Shown: positions 23,961 to 32,826, numbered from the stretch's first letter. The stretch: 64,000 bases of DNA from Microtetraspora sp. NBRC 16547 (GCF_030268965.1 NZ_BSSE01000012.1:124001-188000); one strand, 5' to 3'. Notes: generated from the letters alone by a model not told the origin. Made by a program: numbers and translations.

Positions 23961-24467
23961 ATGCGATGGGGGCGGCTGGCCGCCGGTGCGGCCGTGCTCT
24001 TCCTGGCCGTGGGATCGGTCCCCCGCGCCGACGAACTGGTCAGAGTGGTCGGCTACGCCTACGCGTCCCAGGGCATCCCGTACTCCTGGGGAGGCGGCCA
24101 CGGGAAACGGCCGGGGCCGTCCCGGGGCACCTGCCGCGGCTACAGCGGGTCCGTACGGCCCTGCCCCGCGGAGCGGACCCGGGGCCTGGACTGCTCCGGC
24201 TTCACCCGCTGGATGTACCGGCTCGCCTTCGGCGACGACGTGCTGGGCGGCGGCAACACCGACGACCACATCCGCAGGATGCGCAAGGTGCGCGTGCCGC
24301 GCCCCGGCGACCTTGTGTTCTACGGCAGCCGGAAGAAGACCCACCACGTCGGTGTCTACGTCGGCGCCGGCAAGATGATCAACGCGTTCGCCACCGGAAC
24401 GACGACGAGGGTGGATGACGTCGGCGCGGTGAAGGACCTCCTCGGCTTCTACCACTATCCGACGTGA
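23961..24467 (+). CDS. Secreted NlpC/P60-family hydrolase
   Basis: 168 residues. An N-terminal hydrophobic stretch (GRLAAGAAVLFLAVGSV) is a likely signal peptide. The catalytic Cys is in GLDCSGFTRWMY, the His in KTHHVGVYVG and the third residue probably Asn in KMINAFATG. GIPYSWGGGHGKRPG is the usual YxWGG segment. Between it and the Cys lies an insert with two extra Cys (GTCRGYSGSVRPCPAERTRG) that could form a disulfide. Likely a cell-wall peptide hydrolase acting outside the membrane. Confidence 0.88.
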   Translation: MRWGRLAAGAAVLFLAVGSVPRADELVRVVGYAYASQGIPYSWGGGHGKRPGPSRGTCRGYSGSVRPCPAERTRGLDCSGFTRWMYRLAFGDDVLGGGNTDDHIRRMRKVRVPRPGDLVFYGSRKKTHHVGVYVGAGKMINAFATGTTTRVDDVGAVKDLLGFYHYPT

Positions 24468-24641
24468 CGGACCCCGCTGGGGATGTCAGGCACCGAAGAT
24501 CAGCCGTTGCCGCCGCCGGTGGCCCCCCGCAGTAGCGCGAGCAGCATCACGAGCACCGGCCCGGCGAGCTTCCGCGCCCGAACTGTTGTGACCTGTGATG
24601 TTCGGTGAAATTGACGGGGCGAAGCGATAGTTTGTCGAACT

Positions 24642-24851
24642 ATGGAACGGCGATGGGTGGGGCCGCACGGCTACGAGATCGTGCCCGCCACCCGTGACGG
24701 CCGTCAGGTCCTTCGCGTGCGGAGGCACGGCCACCCTGTCGCCGACTGCCGTTCGGTGGAGGAGGTCGCCCGATATGTCGATCTTGCCGACCTTTGTGAA
24801 GTGATCCCTCTGCCGTCGCGGGACGAGGATCGGCGGGCCGTGCTCCCGTAG
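24642..24851 (+). CDS. Small conserved-looking hypothetical protein
   Basis: 69 residues: ERRWVGPHGYEIVPATRDGR, QVLRVRRHGHPVADCRSVEE, then VARYVDLADLCEVIPLP. I recall near relatives in other Streptosporangiaceae but no function. It has an alternating β-strand pattern followed by a helix; no signal or membrane segment. No convincing Shine-Dalgarno is present. Confidence 0.55.
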   Translation: MERRWVGPHGYEIVPATRDGRQVLRVRRHGHPVADCRSVEEVARYVDLADLCEVIPLPSRDEDRRAVLP

Positions 24852-24923
24852 TTCCCGTAGTTCCCGGCGTGCTGGGCGCGACCCCTCTAACCTCGGAGAA
24901 TCCCGATTTCACGAGGGGGAACC

Positions 24924-25349
24924 ATGCGCCTGCCCGCCGCACTCGCCCTGGCCGCCCTGTGCCTCGCAGCCGCCTGCACGAGCCAGGCGCCCCGTACGGC
25001 TCCCACGGAGGAGCCGCAGATCTACGTGCTCAACCTGTACGGCGACGAGAACGGCAGGAGCGACCAGCGTCCCCAGGCTCTCGTGCTGTCGGAGTTCAGC
25101 ACGGTCAGCGGGATGCGCTGGCAGAGCTGGGGGCCCAGCCGGGCGGTCGGCGTAGGACGACTCAGCGGCACCTGGTGCCTGCCCCAGTGCCAGGACCGGC
25201 CCTACGACGCCACCGTGACCCTGAGTGCCGTCGTCCCGTTCAAGGGCAACGGATACTTCACGAAATATGCGATCAAGGCGAAGTTGCCGGCGGCCCAGAA
25301 GGAGATGGCCGACCTCGCGGGCGGCCTGCCGACGCCGGAAGACCAGTAG
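24924..25349 (+). CDS. Hypothetical lipoprotein
   Basis: 141 residues, GAGGGGG 5 bp before the ATG. The signal peptide ends in a lipobox (LCLAAACTSQ), so Cys 19 or so is the lipidated residue. The mature part has a paired Cys segment (WCLPQCQDRPYD) and conserved-looking aromatic positions, but I recognise no family. Expected on the outer face of the membrane. Confidence 0.75.
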   Translation: MRLPAALALAALCLAAACTSQAPRTAPTEEPQIYVLNLYGDENGRSDQRPQALVLSEFSTVSGMRWQSWGPSRAVGVGRLSGTWCLPQCQDRPYDATVTLSAVVPFKGNGYFTKYAIKAKLPAAQKEMADLAGGLPTPEDQ

Positions 25350-25630
25350 CGGGAATACCGGCGGTCACCCTGGATCATGCCCCCGCCGGGGGTGGCCGGG
25401 ACGGCGGTGCGGCACGGCGTGCGTGACGGCGTCCGTGACGGCGTGCGTGATGGCGCACATCGGGGTGAGCGTCCCGGAGTGAGCGGTGGGGCCCCTTCCC
25501 CGCAGGTCGGCCGCAGGACGCCGTGAACCCCTACTCCCAGGGTGATACGGCGTCCCACTTTGATTTCGCATCAGTCGCCCGGGACGTGTATGGTTACACC
25601 TGTCCGCAGCGCGAGAGCGGCGGCGGGCAC

Positions 25631-25703
25631 GCCCCTATAGCTCAGTCGGCAGAGCGTCTCCATGGTAAGGAGAAGGTCAACGGTTCGATTCCGTTTGGGG
25701 GCT
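25631..25703 (+). tRNA. tRNA-Thr (GGT)
   Basis: Acceptor GCCCCTA pairs with TGGGGGC (one G-U). The anticodon loop ATGGTAA within CTCC/GGAG gives GGT. T-loop TTCGATT. A G/C-rich hairpin with a following TTTT (25713-25745) is its terminator. Confidence 0.93.
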
Positions 25704-25909
25704 CTCGCTAACAAGTCCCGCTCGATCCTTCGGGCGGGTCTTTTGGCGTGATGGGTGGGGTTTCGCCCTCTCATCGCAAAACCGTTTGGGTTTCTCCGGT
25801 GGGCTCCGGCACACTGGAGGTGCCCGAGCCCGATCACGGCCGCACGCGCGTGCGTGACGGCCGTCCAGGTCGGGTATCCTTGCGTGGCCGGTCGATTTTG
25901 CCGGTTCAA

Positions 25910-25983
25910 GGCGGAGTAGCTCAGTCAGGCAGAGCAAGCGGCTCATAATCGCTGTGTCGCCGGTTCAAGTCCGGCCTCCGCTA
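25910..25983 (+). tRNA. tRNA-Met (CAT)
   Basis: Acceptor GGCGGAG pairs with CTCCGCT (terminal G-U). The anticodon loop CTCATAA gives CAT. T-arm GCCGG/CCGGC with loop TTCAAGT. The paired first base suggests elongator rather than initiator tRNA-Met. It lies directly upstream of rpmG, as in many actinobacteria. Confidence 0.92.
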
Positions 25984-26062
25984 CTACCCTGCCCGGTTTC
26001 CCTCACACAGGACACCGGGTGCGGGTTGTCCAGTAGTCCCAAGCGTAGAAAGGCACTCCCAC

Positions 26063-26227
26063 GTGGCTGCCACAGACGTTAGGCCGAAGATCACGCTGGC
26101 CTGCCAGGAGTGCAAGCACCGCAACTACATCACGCGGAAGAACCGGCGCAACGACCCGGATCGGCTTGAGCTGAAGAAGTACTGCCCCAACTGCAAGACG
26201 CACCAGGCGCACCGCGAGACGCGCTAA
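26063..26227 (+). CDS. rpmG: 50S ribosomal protein L33
   Basis: 54 residues with a GTG start. It reads [40 protein letters not shown] and [12 protein letters not shown]. Both CxxC pairs (CQEC, CPNC) are present, so this is the zinc-binding form that actinobacteria keep next to hadA and the translation/secretion genes. It lies 79 bp after tRNA-Met and is followed by a hairpin terminator. Confidence 0.95.
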   Translation: MAATDVRPKITLACQECKHRNYITRKNRRNDPDRLELKKYCPNCKTHQAHRETR

Positions 26228-26342
26228 GCACTGGGCGCGCCGCCGCCGAGCGTCCGGGTAGAACTCTTCGACGTGCTGCCTGTCACGCCCGTCAAGCGGG
26301 CAGGGGCGTTGCACTGGCATGTGCCAGGCCACTCCAACGCGT

Positions 26343-26372
26343 AACCGGCGTTCCTGAACAGGGACGCCGGTT
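26343..26372 (+). terminator. Terminator downstream of rpmG
   Basis: 12-bp stem, AACCGGCGTTCC against GGGACGCCGGTT (one G-U pair), 6-nt loop, then TTTCTC. It lies 115 bp after rpmG. Confidence 0.65.
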
Positions 26373-26688
26373 TCTCGCGTTCAAGGCCGCCTTTGAAAGC
26401 GGGACCGCCTTTGAAAGCCCGCCGGGGAGCCGGCGAATACGGCTGATCGTCGTCGCGACCCGCGAACGCGGGTGGTTCATCCATCTTGGCGCGGGTGATC
26501 CGTTTTGTCGTGTCGAGACAGAACCATGGTGGTCGTCGTTGGCGCAGGGCGACACATGATCCAACGGCCGGACCGGGCTAACGTTGGTCCTGGCCGGCGT
26601 ACGGCGAAAGCCTGACCAACGACAGTCGAACCTTGTTCTGTTACCGTCGGCCTCTCAGCTCTGTAGCCGCGAAGGAGCACGGGCACCG

Positions 26689-27138
26689 ATGGCTTTGAAC
26701 CGTGATTTCGTCGGGCGGGCGTATACGGCGCCTGCCCCCTACGAGGTCAGCCGCGTGAAGATCAAGGAGTTCGCCGCCGCGATCGGCGACACCAACCCGA
26801 TCTACTCCGACAGGGACGCCGCCGCCGCGGCCGGTCACCCTGACGTGATCGCGCCGCCGACCTTCCCGATCGTGTTCAGCCTCGCCGGCGCGGACGAGGC
26901 GCTCTCCGACCCCGAGTTCGGGCTCAACTTCGCCATGGTGGTCCACGGCGAACAGCGCTTCGAGTACCAGCGGCCGATCTACGCCGGTGACCAGCTGATC
27001 TGCACCTCCACGATCACCGAGATCCGCAGCGTGGGCCGCAACGAGTTCCTGACCGTGCGGAGCGACGTGTCGACCCCCGAGGGCGAGCTCGTCTGCCGCA
27101 CCTACAACACCATCGTCGAGCGTGGAGGGGCGGCGTAA
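26689..27138 (+). CDS. hadA: (3R)-hydroxyacyl-ACP dehydratase subunit HadA
   Basis: 149 residues, GAAGGAG upstream of the ATG. This is the MaoC N-terminal hot-dog subunit: YEVSRVKIKEFAAAIGDTNP, AAGHPDVIAPPTFPIVFSL, HGEQRFEYQRPIYAGDQL. It has Tyr-Ser after NPI where the catalytic partner HadB has a His, fitting the substrate-binding, non-catalytic role known for HadA. It sits 2 bp before hadB, with rpmG upstream and murB downstream, the standard actinobacterial order. Confidence 0.92.
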   Translation: MALNRDFVGRAYTAPAPYEVSRVKIKEFAAAIGDTNPIYSDRDAAAAAGHPDVIAPPTFPIVFSLAGADEALSDPEFGLNFAMVVHGEQRFEYQRPIYAGDQLICTSTITEIRSVGRNEFLTVRSDVSTPEGELVCRTYNTIVERGGAA

Positions 27139-27140
27139 CC

Positions 27141-27569
27141 ATGGCTGCGACGGTCAAGTACGACGAGGTCACGGCCGGGCAGGAGATCCCCGCCGTCGAG
27201 TACCCCGTACATCGCGTGAACCTCGTGATGTACGCGGGCGCCTCCGGCGACTTCAACCCGATCCACTGGAACGAGCGGTTCGCCAAGTCCGTCGGCCTGC
27301 CGGACGTCATCGCGCACGGCATGTTCACGATGGCCCAGGGCGGCCGGTTCGTGACCGACTGGGCGGGGGATCCCGCCGCGGTCGTCGACTACGGCGTCCG
27401 GTTCTCCTCCATGGTGGTCGTCCCCGACGACGACAACGGCGCGGTCATCACGGTGAGCGGCGTCATCGAGGAGAAGCTCGAGGACAAGCGGGTCGTGGTC
27501 GTCCTCACCGCCAGGTCGGGTGACAGCCGGGTCCTGTCCAAGGCCCGCGCCGTCGTCCAGCTCTCCTGA
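27141..27569 (+). CDS. hadB: (3R)-hydroxyacyl-ACP dehydratase subunit HadB
   Basis: 142 residues. The hydratase 2 catalytic motif is present as GDFNPIHWN (Asp and His), followed by VGLPDVIAHGMFTMAQ. It is the active partner of HadA in the dehydration step of FAS-II-type fatty-acid elongation. Its ATG follows the hadA stop by 2 bp, so the pair is co-translated. Confidence 0.93.
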   Translation: MAATVKYDEVTAGQEIPAVEYPVHRVNLVMYAGASGDFNPIHWNERFAKSVGLPDVIAHGMFTMAQGGRFVTDWAGDPAAVVDYGVRFSSMVVVPDDDNGAVITVSGVIEEKLEDKRVVVVLTARSGDSRVLSKARAVVQLS

Positions 27570-27686
27570 CGGAAGGTTTGGACGACGCGGACCGGCGCGC
27601 CCGGCGGGACGCCGACCACCCATAGGCTGGGGCCTGCCGCGGCGGGACCGCGGCCGCTGAGGCTCCCGTCGTCGCTGAGGAATCGC

Positions 27687-28733
27687 ATGGCTGACCGTTT
27701 GGCAGGGGTACGGCTCGCGCCGTACACGACGTTGCGGATGGGCGGCCGGGCCCGCGCCTTCGTCGAGGCACGATCCGAGGACGAGCTCGTCGAGGCCGTG
27801 GCCGACGCCGACAGGAACGGCGAACCGGTGCTGATCCTGGGCGGCGGCAGCAACCTCGTCGTCTCCGACGAGGGGTTCGACGGCCTGGTCGTCAGGGCCG
27901 CCTCCACCGGTGTCGAGATCGCCGATGACGGGCAGGTGGCCGTCCAGGCGGGGGAGGACTGGGACGCGCTGGTCGCCCGCTGTGTGGCCGAGGAACTGGC
28001 CGGCGTCGAGTGCCTGTCCGGGATCCCCGGCCTGGTGGGCTCCACCCCGATCCAGAACGTCGGCGCGTACGGGCAGGACGTGTCGCAGACCGTCACCGCG
28101 GTCCGCGTCTACGACCGGATGACCGGCGAGATCTGTGACCTGACCGCGAGCCAGTGCGGTTTCGCCTACCGATACAGCGCCTTCAAGGCGGATCCCGGGC
28201 GGCACGTCGTGCTGGCGGTGACCTACTCCCTCACCAGGTCCGTCCTGTCGGGGCCGGTCGCGTACAAGGAGCTGGCGGTACGGCTCGGCGTGGAGATCGG
28301 CGACCGGGTGCCGCTCGCGGAGGCGCGGGAGGCGGTGCTGGCACTCCGCCGGGGCAAGGGCATGGTGCTCGACCCGCACGACCCGGACACGCGCAGCGCG
28401 GGCTCCTTCTTCACCAACCCTGTGCTCGACGCGGCGGCGGCGGCCGACCTCGAGCTCCGCGCGCCCGGACATCCCCGCTGGGACATGCCGGACGGCGCGG
28501 TGAAGGTCCCTGCTGCTTGGCTGATCGAGAACGCCGGGTTCCCCAAGGGCTACGAGAAGGGGCGTGTGCGCATCTCGACCAAGCACACGCTCGCCCTCAC
28601 GAACCCCACCGGCGAGGCGGGCGCGGCCGAACTGCTGGCGCTGGCCAGGGAGGTACGCGACGGGGTGCGGGAGAAGTTCGGCGTCACCCTCGTGAACGAG
28701 CCGGTCATGGTCGGCCTCGCCCTGGGCGAATAG
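27687..28733 (+). CDS. murB: UDP-N-acetylenolpyruvoylglucosamine reductase MurB
   Basis: 348 residues, type I MurB. FAD-binding part: TTLRMGGRARAFVEARSEDE and LILGGGSNLVVSDEGFDG; then LSGIPGLVGSTPIQNVGAYG. The substrate domain has the proton-donor Ser in SAGSFFTNPVLD and the terminal Glu in LVNEPVMVG. It catalyses the NADPH-dependent second step of UDP-MurNAc synthesis in the cytoplasm. Starts 117 bp after hadB. Confidence 0.95.
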   Translation: MADRLAGVRLAPYTTLRMGGRARAFVEARSEDELVEAVADADRNGEPVLILGGGSNLVVSDEGFDGLVVRAASTGVEIADDGQVAVQAGEDWDALVARCVAEELAGVECLSGIPGLVGSTPIQNVGAYGQDVSQTVTAVRVYDRMTGEICDLTASQCGFAYRYSAFKADPGRHVVLAVTYSLTRSVLSGPVAYKELAVRLGVEIGDRVPLAEAREAVLALRRGKGMVLDPHDPDTRSAGSFFTNPVLDAAAAADLELRAPGHPRWDMPDGAVKVPAAWLIENAGFPKGYEKGRVRISTKHTLALTNPTGEAGAAELLALAREVRDGVREKFGVTLVNEPVMVGLALGE

Positions 28734-28740
28734 AGCGCCC

Positions 28741-28812
28741 TGAGAGGCGTCTGAGGGGCGTCTGAGAGGCACTGACGAGAGGCGTCTGGGAGTCGTCTGA
28801 GAGGCGTCCACC
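28741..28812. repeat. Short degenerate repeats after murB
   Basis: Several imperfect copies of GAGGCGTCTGAG in head-to-tail order between murB and the riboswitch region. No function seen. Confidence 0.5.
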
Positions 28813-28859
28813 TGAGGAAATGGGCACCTGCTCGCCGTCCGCTGGGTTAGGGCGAACCA

Positions 28860-28998
28860 GCCGAAGGGGAGTAGTCCCAAATCCGTGGATCGACACACTG
28901 GTGTGATCTTTCACGCCGGGTCACGGAGCCCATGCGGCGGACGAGACCTTCGGCCCGACAGCCATGTCAGCTACGTCAGTCATGCTGCCGGGCCGAAG
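28860..28998 (+). promoter_or_regulatory. yybP-ykoY-type (Mn2+) riboswitch with switching stem
   Basis: The conserved core GGGGAGTAG (28866-28874) and the distal GACGAGACCTT (28940-28950) are both present. The closing stem P1 pairs GCCGAAGG (28860-28867) with CCTTCGGC (28947-28954). Immediately after, CTTCGGCCCG (28948-28957) is exactly complementary to CGGGCCGAAG (28989-28998), extended by CAGC/GCTG. The 3' strand of P1 is therefore shared by two exclusive stems, the layout of an expression platform. The gene downstream encodes a TMEM165/GDT1 transporter, a known target of this riboswitch class. No T-run follows, so control may be translational or Rho-linked. Confidence 0.75.
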
Positions 28999-29064
28999 TC
29001 GTGTGCCCGAAAGCTCCCCAGGGTGCCGAACGCGGTCCGGTCGCGCGAGCACAAGAGGCGACCC

Positions 29065-29634
29065 TTGGAAGCGTTCTGGATATCCCTGGTCGTGATCTTC
29101 GCGGCCGAACTCGGCGACAAGAGCCAGCTCATGGCTCTGACCTTCGCCACCCGGTTCAAGGTGTGGCCGGTGCTCACCGGCATCACCATTGCCACCTCGG
29201 TCGTCCACCTCTTCAGCGTCGGCCTCGGCCGGGTCATCGGCGACGCCCTCCCCACCACGGCGCTCTCGATCGCGGCCGGCATCGCCTTCCTCGGCTTCGC
29301 CGCGTGGACGCTACGCGGTGACGAGCTCAGCGACGAGGAGTCGGGGAAGGCCGCGAGAACCACGCGCTACGTCCTGATCGCCGTGACCGCGGCGTTCTTC
29401 CTCAGCGAGATGGGCGACAAGACCATGTTCGCCACGATTGCCCTCGCGACGCGGCACGGCTGGTTCGGCACCTGGATCGGCTCCACCGTCGGCATGGTCG
29501 TGGCCGACGCCCTCACGATCGTCATCGGCCGGTTCGTCGGCGCGCATCTCCCCGAGAAGTGGATCAAGTACGGCGCGGCCACCGCGTTCGCGTTCTTCGG
29601 CGTGATCCTCCTCCTGGAGCCGCTGTTCGCCTGA
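29065..29634 (+). CDS. TMEM165/GDT1 (UPF0016) family cation transporter
   Basis: 189 residues from a TTG at 29065 with AGAGG upstream; an in-frame start at 28885 would translate the riboswitch and is rejected. Six membrane helices in two repeats, each with the signature acidic motif: FAAELGDKSQLMAL and FFLSEMGDKTMFAT. Family members export Mn2+ or exchange Ca2+/Mn2+ for protons. The upstream riboswitch supports a manganese role, so this is probably a Mn2+ efflux protein of the cell membrane. Confidence 0.9.
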   Translation: MEAFWISLVVIFAAELGDKSQLMALTFATRFKVWPVLTGITIATSVVHLFSVGLGRVIGDALPTTALSIAAGIAFLGFAAWTLRGDELSDEESGKAARTTRYVLIAVTAAFFLSEMGDKTMFATIALATRHGWFGTWIGSTVGMVVADALTIVIGRFVGAHLPEKWIKYGAATAFAFFGVILLLEPLFA

Positions 29635-29679
29635 CCCGACGCGGGGAGCGGAGCGGGAGGGAGGGAGCTGTGGGTTCCC

Positions 29680-32553
29680 TCAGCTGAGCAGGGACAGGCG
29701 GTGGGCGGCCGCGGCGGCCTCACCCCGGGTCGAGACGCCCAGCTTGGGCAGGATGTTCGACACGTGGACGCTGACGGTCTTCGCCGAGATGAACAGCTCT
29801 GCGGCGATGTCCCGGTTGGTCCGCCCCTGGGCGACCAGCCGGAGCACCTCCAGCTCGCGCCGGGTCAGCGGGACTTCAGGTGCGAGTCCACGGTCCGGAG
29901 CGTCGTCGAGGACCGCTCCGACACGCCGGGCCAGGGCGTCGATCTCGGTGACGAGCGGGACCGCGCCCACCGCCTCCGCGAGCGGCCTGGCCGCGCGCAG
30001 CCGTACGGCGGCGCCGTCGCGGTCGCCGTCCGCCGCCGCGGCGGTCGCGGCGTACACCAGGGCCTTGGCCTGCGGGTAGGGACGGCCCAGGAGCTTCCAT
30101 GCGGCCGCCGCCTCGTCGAACCTGCCCTGGTACACCTGGCGGAACGCGTCCCCCACCGGCCCGCAGGCGACGGTGTCGGTCGCGAGCTCCCCGGTCAGGT
30201 TCCGTACGGTCGCCGTGAGCTCGGGGGCGACGGCGGCGGCCCGGTCGCAGGCCGTCCGGACCGCGGCGAGCAGCCGCCAGCCGAGCATGGCCTTCCCGGA
30301 CCAGCGCGGGTTGCTGAGCGCGGATTCGGCCGCTTCGAGCGCCTTGCGCGGCTCGCCTTGGAGGAGGTACCAGCCGATCAGCAGACGGGCGTTGGTGGTC
30401 CACTCCTGCGTCCCGTCCTCTGGCCGGAGAGTGAACGCGCCGACTTCGGTGAGGAGCTTCTTGGCGACGTCCTCCTCGCCGCGGGCGATCGCGATGTCGG
30501 CCCGCACCCGCAGCAGGTGCCAGCGGTTCTGTCGCGTCGGGTCCATGGTCAGGGCGCGCGCGGTGACCTCGACGGCCTCGTCCCAGCGGCCCAGCGCCTC
30601 CAGCGCCTCGGCCCGGTTGTGGGCGATGAAGACGCCCTGGGTGCGGTACCTGCCGTACATCTTGGCCAGCCTCTCGCCCTCGGCGGCGAGCCGTACCGCC
30701 TCCTCCGACCGGCCGAGGTTGTTCAGCGTGTCCACGTTGTTGCCGATCGCGCGCAGCGTGATCCGCGCCGATTCGAGGCGCCTCCCGATGGCCAGGGCGC
30801 GGCTGTTGGTGGCGTGGGTCGTCTCCAGATCGCCGGAGATCGAGTGTCCGAGGGCGAGGTTCAGCAGCAGGTCCGCCTCCAGGCCCTCGTCGCCGAGATC
30901 GCGGGCGATCTGGAGTGCCTCCTCGGTGACCGCGGTCCCCTCGGCCACCTGGTCGCAGAGCATGAGGACCCGGCCCAGATGGCTCAGGACGGAGGCCCGG
31001 GCCTCGGTGGAGTGCGGGACCAGCCGCTCGGCGTGCCGGAGATCCTCGATGAACCCGGACGTATGCTTGTGAATCTTGATGTTGGCCCGGCGGACCAGGA
31101 GCTCGGCCACCCGCTCGGGCTCGGTCTCCTCGTCCAGGTCGGCGAGCGCGGCCTGGACGAACTTCTTGCCGCGGTCCAGCTCGCCGCAGAGGTAGGCGCC
31201 CTCCGAGGCCTGCTCCAACACGGTGACGTGGTCCACCCCGATCCGCTGTGCCGCGTCGGGCACCTTGTCCCAGAGTGTGAGGACGCGTTCGAGCAACTGG
31301 ACCTTCTCGGTGTAGGCGAACGCGCGGGCCGCCTTCTCCGCCGCCTGCCACGCCGAGATGAGCGCCCAGACGTCGTCGCGGGCCGAGTACCAGTGATGGG
31401 CGACCTCGATGGCCGCCCTTCCCGGTGGGACGAGCTCACGGTCGCGGTCGATCTCCATGGCGTAGCGCGCGTGCAGCCGCACGTGCTCGCCCGGGAGCAG
31501 GTCGTCGTGTACGGCCTCGCGGATCAGGGCGTGCCGGAAGACGTACGCGCCGTCGGCGACCTGTATGACGTTGGCGGCGATGGCCGGCCGCAGCGCCTTC
31601 TCCAGGTCGTCGTCGGACAGCCCGCTCACGGCGGCGAGCAGCGCGTGACCCACCCGGATCCCGCCCGCGGCCGAGACCCGCAGCACGTGCTGGGTGTCCT
31701 CGGGAAGGCGTTCCACCGACGCGCTGATCAGGTCGTGCAGGGACTCGGGGAAGGAGCACTCGTCGCAGTCGATCAGCGCCTCGACGAACAGGGGGATGCC
31801 CTCGCTGCGCTCGAACACCCTGCCGACCTTGGCGAACTCCGGAGTGACGCCCAGGATGCCCGCCATCTGCGCGGCCACCTCGTCCTGCGTGAAGCGCGGC
31901 AGATCGATCCTGGCGACGCCCTCCACCCGGCCGAGCTCCGCGAGGACCGGCCGGAGGGGATGCGTGCGGTGCAGTTCGTCCGAGCGGTACGTCAGGACCA
32001 TGAGGACGGGCGCGCCGCGCAGGTTGCGGCTCAGGAAGGCGATGAGGTCGCGGCTGGACCGGTCGGCCCAGTGGATGTCCTCGATGATGAGGACCACGGG
32101 CCGTCGCTCCGCGAGCCGTTCGAGCAGGGTCAGGATCAGCTCGAAGAGCCGGGCCCGCGCGGACTCGGTGTGCAGGTTGCCGCTGGGCTCGCCGAACTCG
32201 GGCAGCAGCCTGGCCAGTTCGCGTTCGGAGCCGTCGGGCAGGAGCGCGGCCACGTCGGCGGTGCTCGTCTCGCGGACGAGCTGTCGCAGGGCGGCGGTGA
32301 ACGGGGCGTAGGCCAGGCCCTCCGCCGAGAGCTCCACGCACCCGCCGGCCAGGACGTGGGCGCCATCCCTGGCGGCCTGGTCGGCGAAGCGGGAGACCAG
32401 CCGGGTCTTCCCCACGCCCGCCTCACCGCCGAGCAGCACCGCGACCGCCGCCTGCTTGCGGGCCTGGTCGAACGCCTCGGCCAGCATCTCGAGTTCCGCG
32501 CCCCGTCCGACGAAAACGGGGCTCACCGCCCGGGCCATCATGTGGTCAAGCAT
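29680..32553 (-). CDS. LuxR-type LAL regulator with AAA ATPase domain
   Basis: 957 residues. N-terminal ATPase: FVGRGAELEMLAEAFDQARK, Walker A LLGGEAGVGKTRL, Walker B VVLIIEDIHWADRSS. A long TPR-like helical middle follows. The C-terminal LuxR helix-turn-helix is LTRRELEVLRLVAQGRTNRD then IAAELFISAKTVSVHVSNIL. This is the MalT/LAL architecture, where ligand binding drives ATP-dependent activation. The start may be the ATG at 32541 or 32538 rather than 32553. The regulon is unknown. A small gene with its own terminator lies just upstream on the same strand. Confidence 0.93.
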   Translation of the reverse strand: MLDHMMARAVSPVFVGRGAELEMLAEAFDQARKQAAVAVLLGGEAGVGKTRLVSRFADQAARDGAHVLAGGCVELSAEGLAYAPFTAALRQLVRETSTADVAALLPDGSERELARLLPEFGEPSGNLHTESARARLFELILTLLERLAERRPVVLIIEDIHWADRSSRDLIAFLSRNLRGAPVLMVLTYRSDELHRTHPLRPVLAELGRVEGVARIDLPRFTQDEVAAQMAGILGVTPEFAKVGRVFERSEGIPLFVEALIDCDECSFPESLHDLISASVERLPEDTQHVLRVSAAGGIRVGHALLAAVSGLSDDDLEKALRPAIAANVIQVADGAYVFRHALIREAVHDDLLPGEHVRLHARYAMEIDRDRELVPPGRAAIEVAHHWYSARDDVWALISAWQAAEKAARAFAYTEKVQLLERVLTLWDKVPDAAQRIGVDHVTVLEQASEGAYLCGELDRGKKFVQAALADLDEETEPERVAELLVRRANIKIHKHTSGFIEDLRHAERLVPHSTEARASVLSHLGRVLMLCDQVAEGTAVTEEALQIARDLGDEGLEADLLLNLALGHSISGDLETTHATNSRALAIGRRLESARITLRAIGNNVDTLNNLGRSEEAVRLAAEGERLAKMYGRYRTQGVFIAHNRAEALEALGRWDEAVEVTARALTMDPTRQNRWHLLRVRADIAIARGEEDVAKKLLTEVGAFTLRPEDGTQEWTTNARLLIGWYLLQGEPRKALEAAESALSNPRWSGKAMLGWRLLAAVRTACDRAAAVAPELTATVRNLTGELATDTVACGPVGDAFRQVYQGRFDEAAAAWKLLGRPYPQAKALVYAATAAAADGDRDGAAVRLRAARPLAEAVGAVPLVTEIDALARRVGAVLDDAPDRGLAPEVPLTRRELEVLRLVAQGRTNRDIAAELFISAKTVSVHVSNILPKLGVSTRGEAAAAAHRLSLLS

Positions 32554-32615
32554 TACACGCCATCCGTACGGTTTCGCCTGCTTTCCACTTAATGGACAGG
32601 GGTCATGGAGGCAGA

Positions 32616-32651
32616 AAGGCCCGGCCGGGAGGGAGACTCCGGCCGGGCCTT
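32616..32651 (-). terminator. Terminator after the 54-residue gene
   Basis: Perfect 13-bp stem 32616-32628 / 32639-32651 with a 10-nt loop, 11 bp beyond the stop of the small gene at 32662-32826. Confidence 0.8.
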
Positions 32652-32661
32652 CGAGGCGCGC

Positions 32662-32826
32662 TCATGCCGCGCGGGACTTGCCGAGGGACGCACGCGCCCG
32701 GTGGACGCTGTCCCTTCGCTCCTTGAGCGCCGCGATGGCGGCGCGTACGGTCCGGTGGTGGGCGGCCTCCTCGCGGAGCTCCGCGGCGCGGTTGATGATC
32801 ATCTGGTAGTGCAGCTCGGGACCCAT
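32662..32826 (-). CDS. Small helical protein (54 residues)
   Basis: ATG at 32826 with GAGAGG and an A-run upstream. It reads GPELHYQMIINRAAELREEA, AHHRTVRAAIAALKERRDSV then HRARASLGKSRAA. It is predicted to be almost entirely helical and basic, with heptad-like spacing. It has its own terminator. Similar short proteins occur beside large LuxR regulators in related genomes as far as I recall; no function is known. Confidence 0.7.
   Translation of the reverse strand: MGPELHYQMIINRAAELREEAAHHRTVRAAIAALKERRDSVHRARASLGKSRAA

Noticed and set aside
27102-28898. Minus-strand open frame of ~600 codons across hadAB and murB
   Set aside because: Antisense shadow of three well-identified genes; composition is Arg/Gly/Asp-rich without motifs.
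28885-29064. N-terminal extension of the TMEM165/GDT1 protein
   Set aside because: It would translate the riboswitch aptamer; residues show no membrane or family pattern, and the TTG at 29065 starts the first helix.
29701-32592. Plus-strand open frame of more than 950 codons
   Set aside because: Exactly antisense to the LAL regulator; arises from GC-rich codon bias and has no domain signals or RBS.
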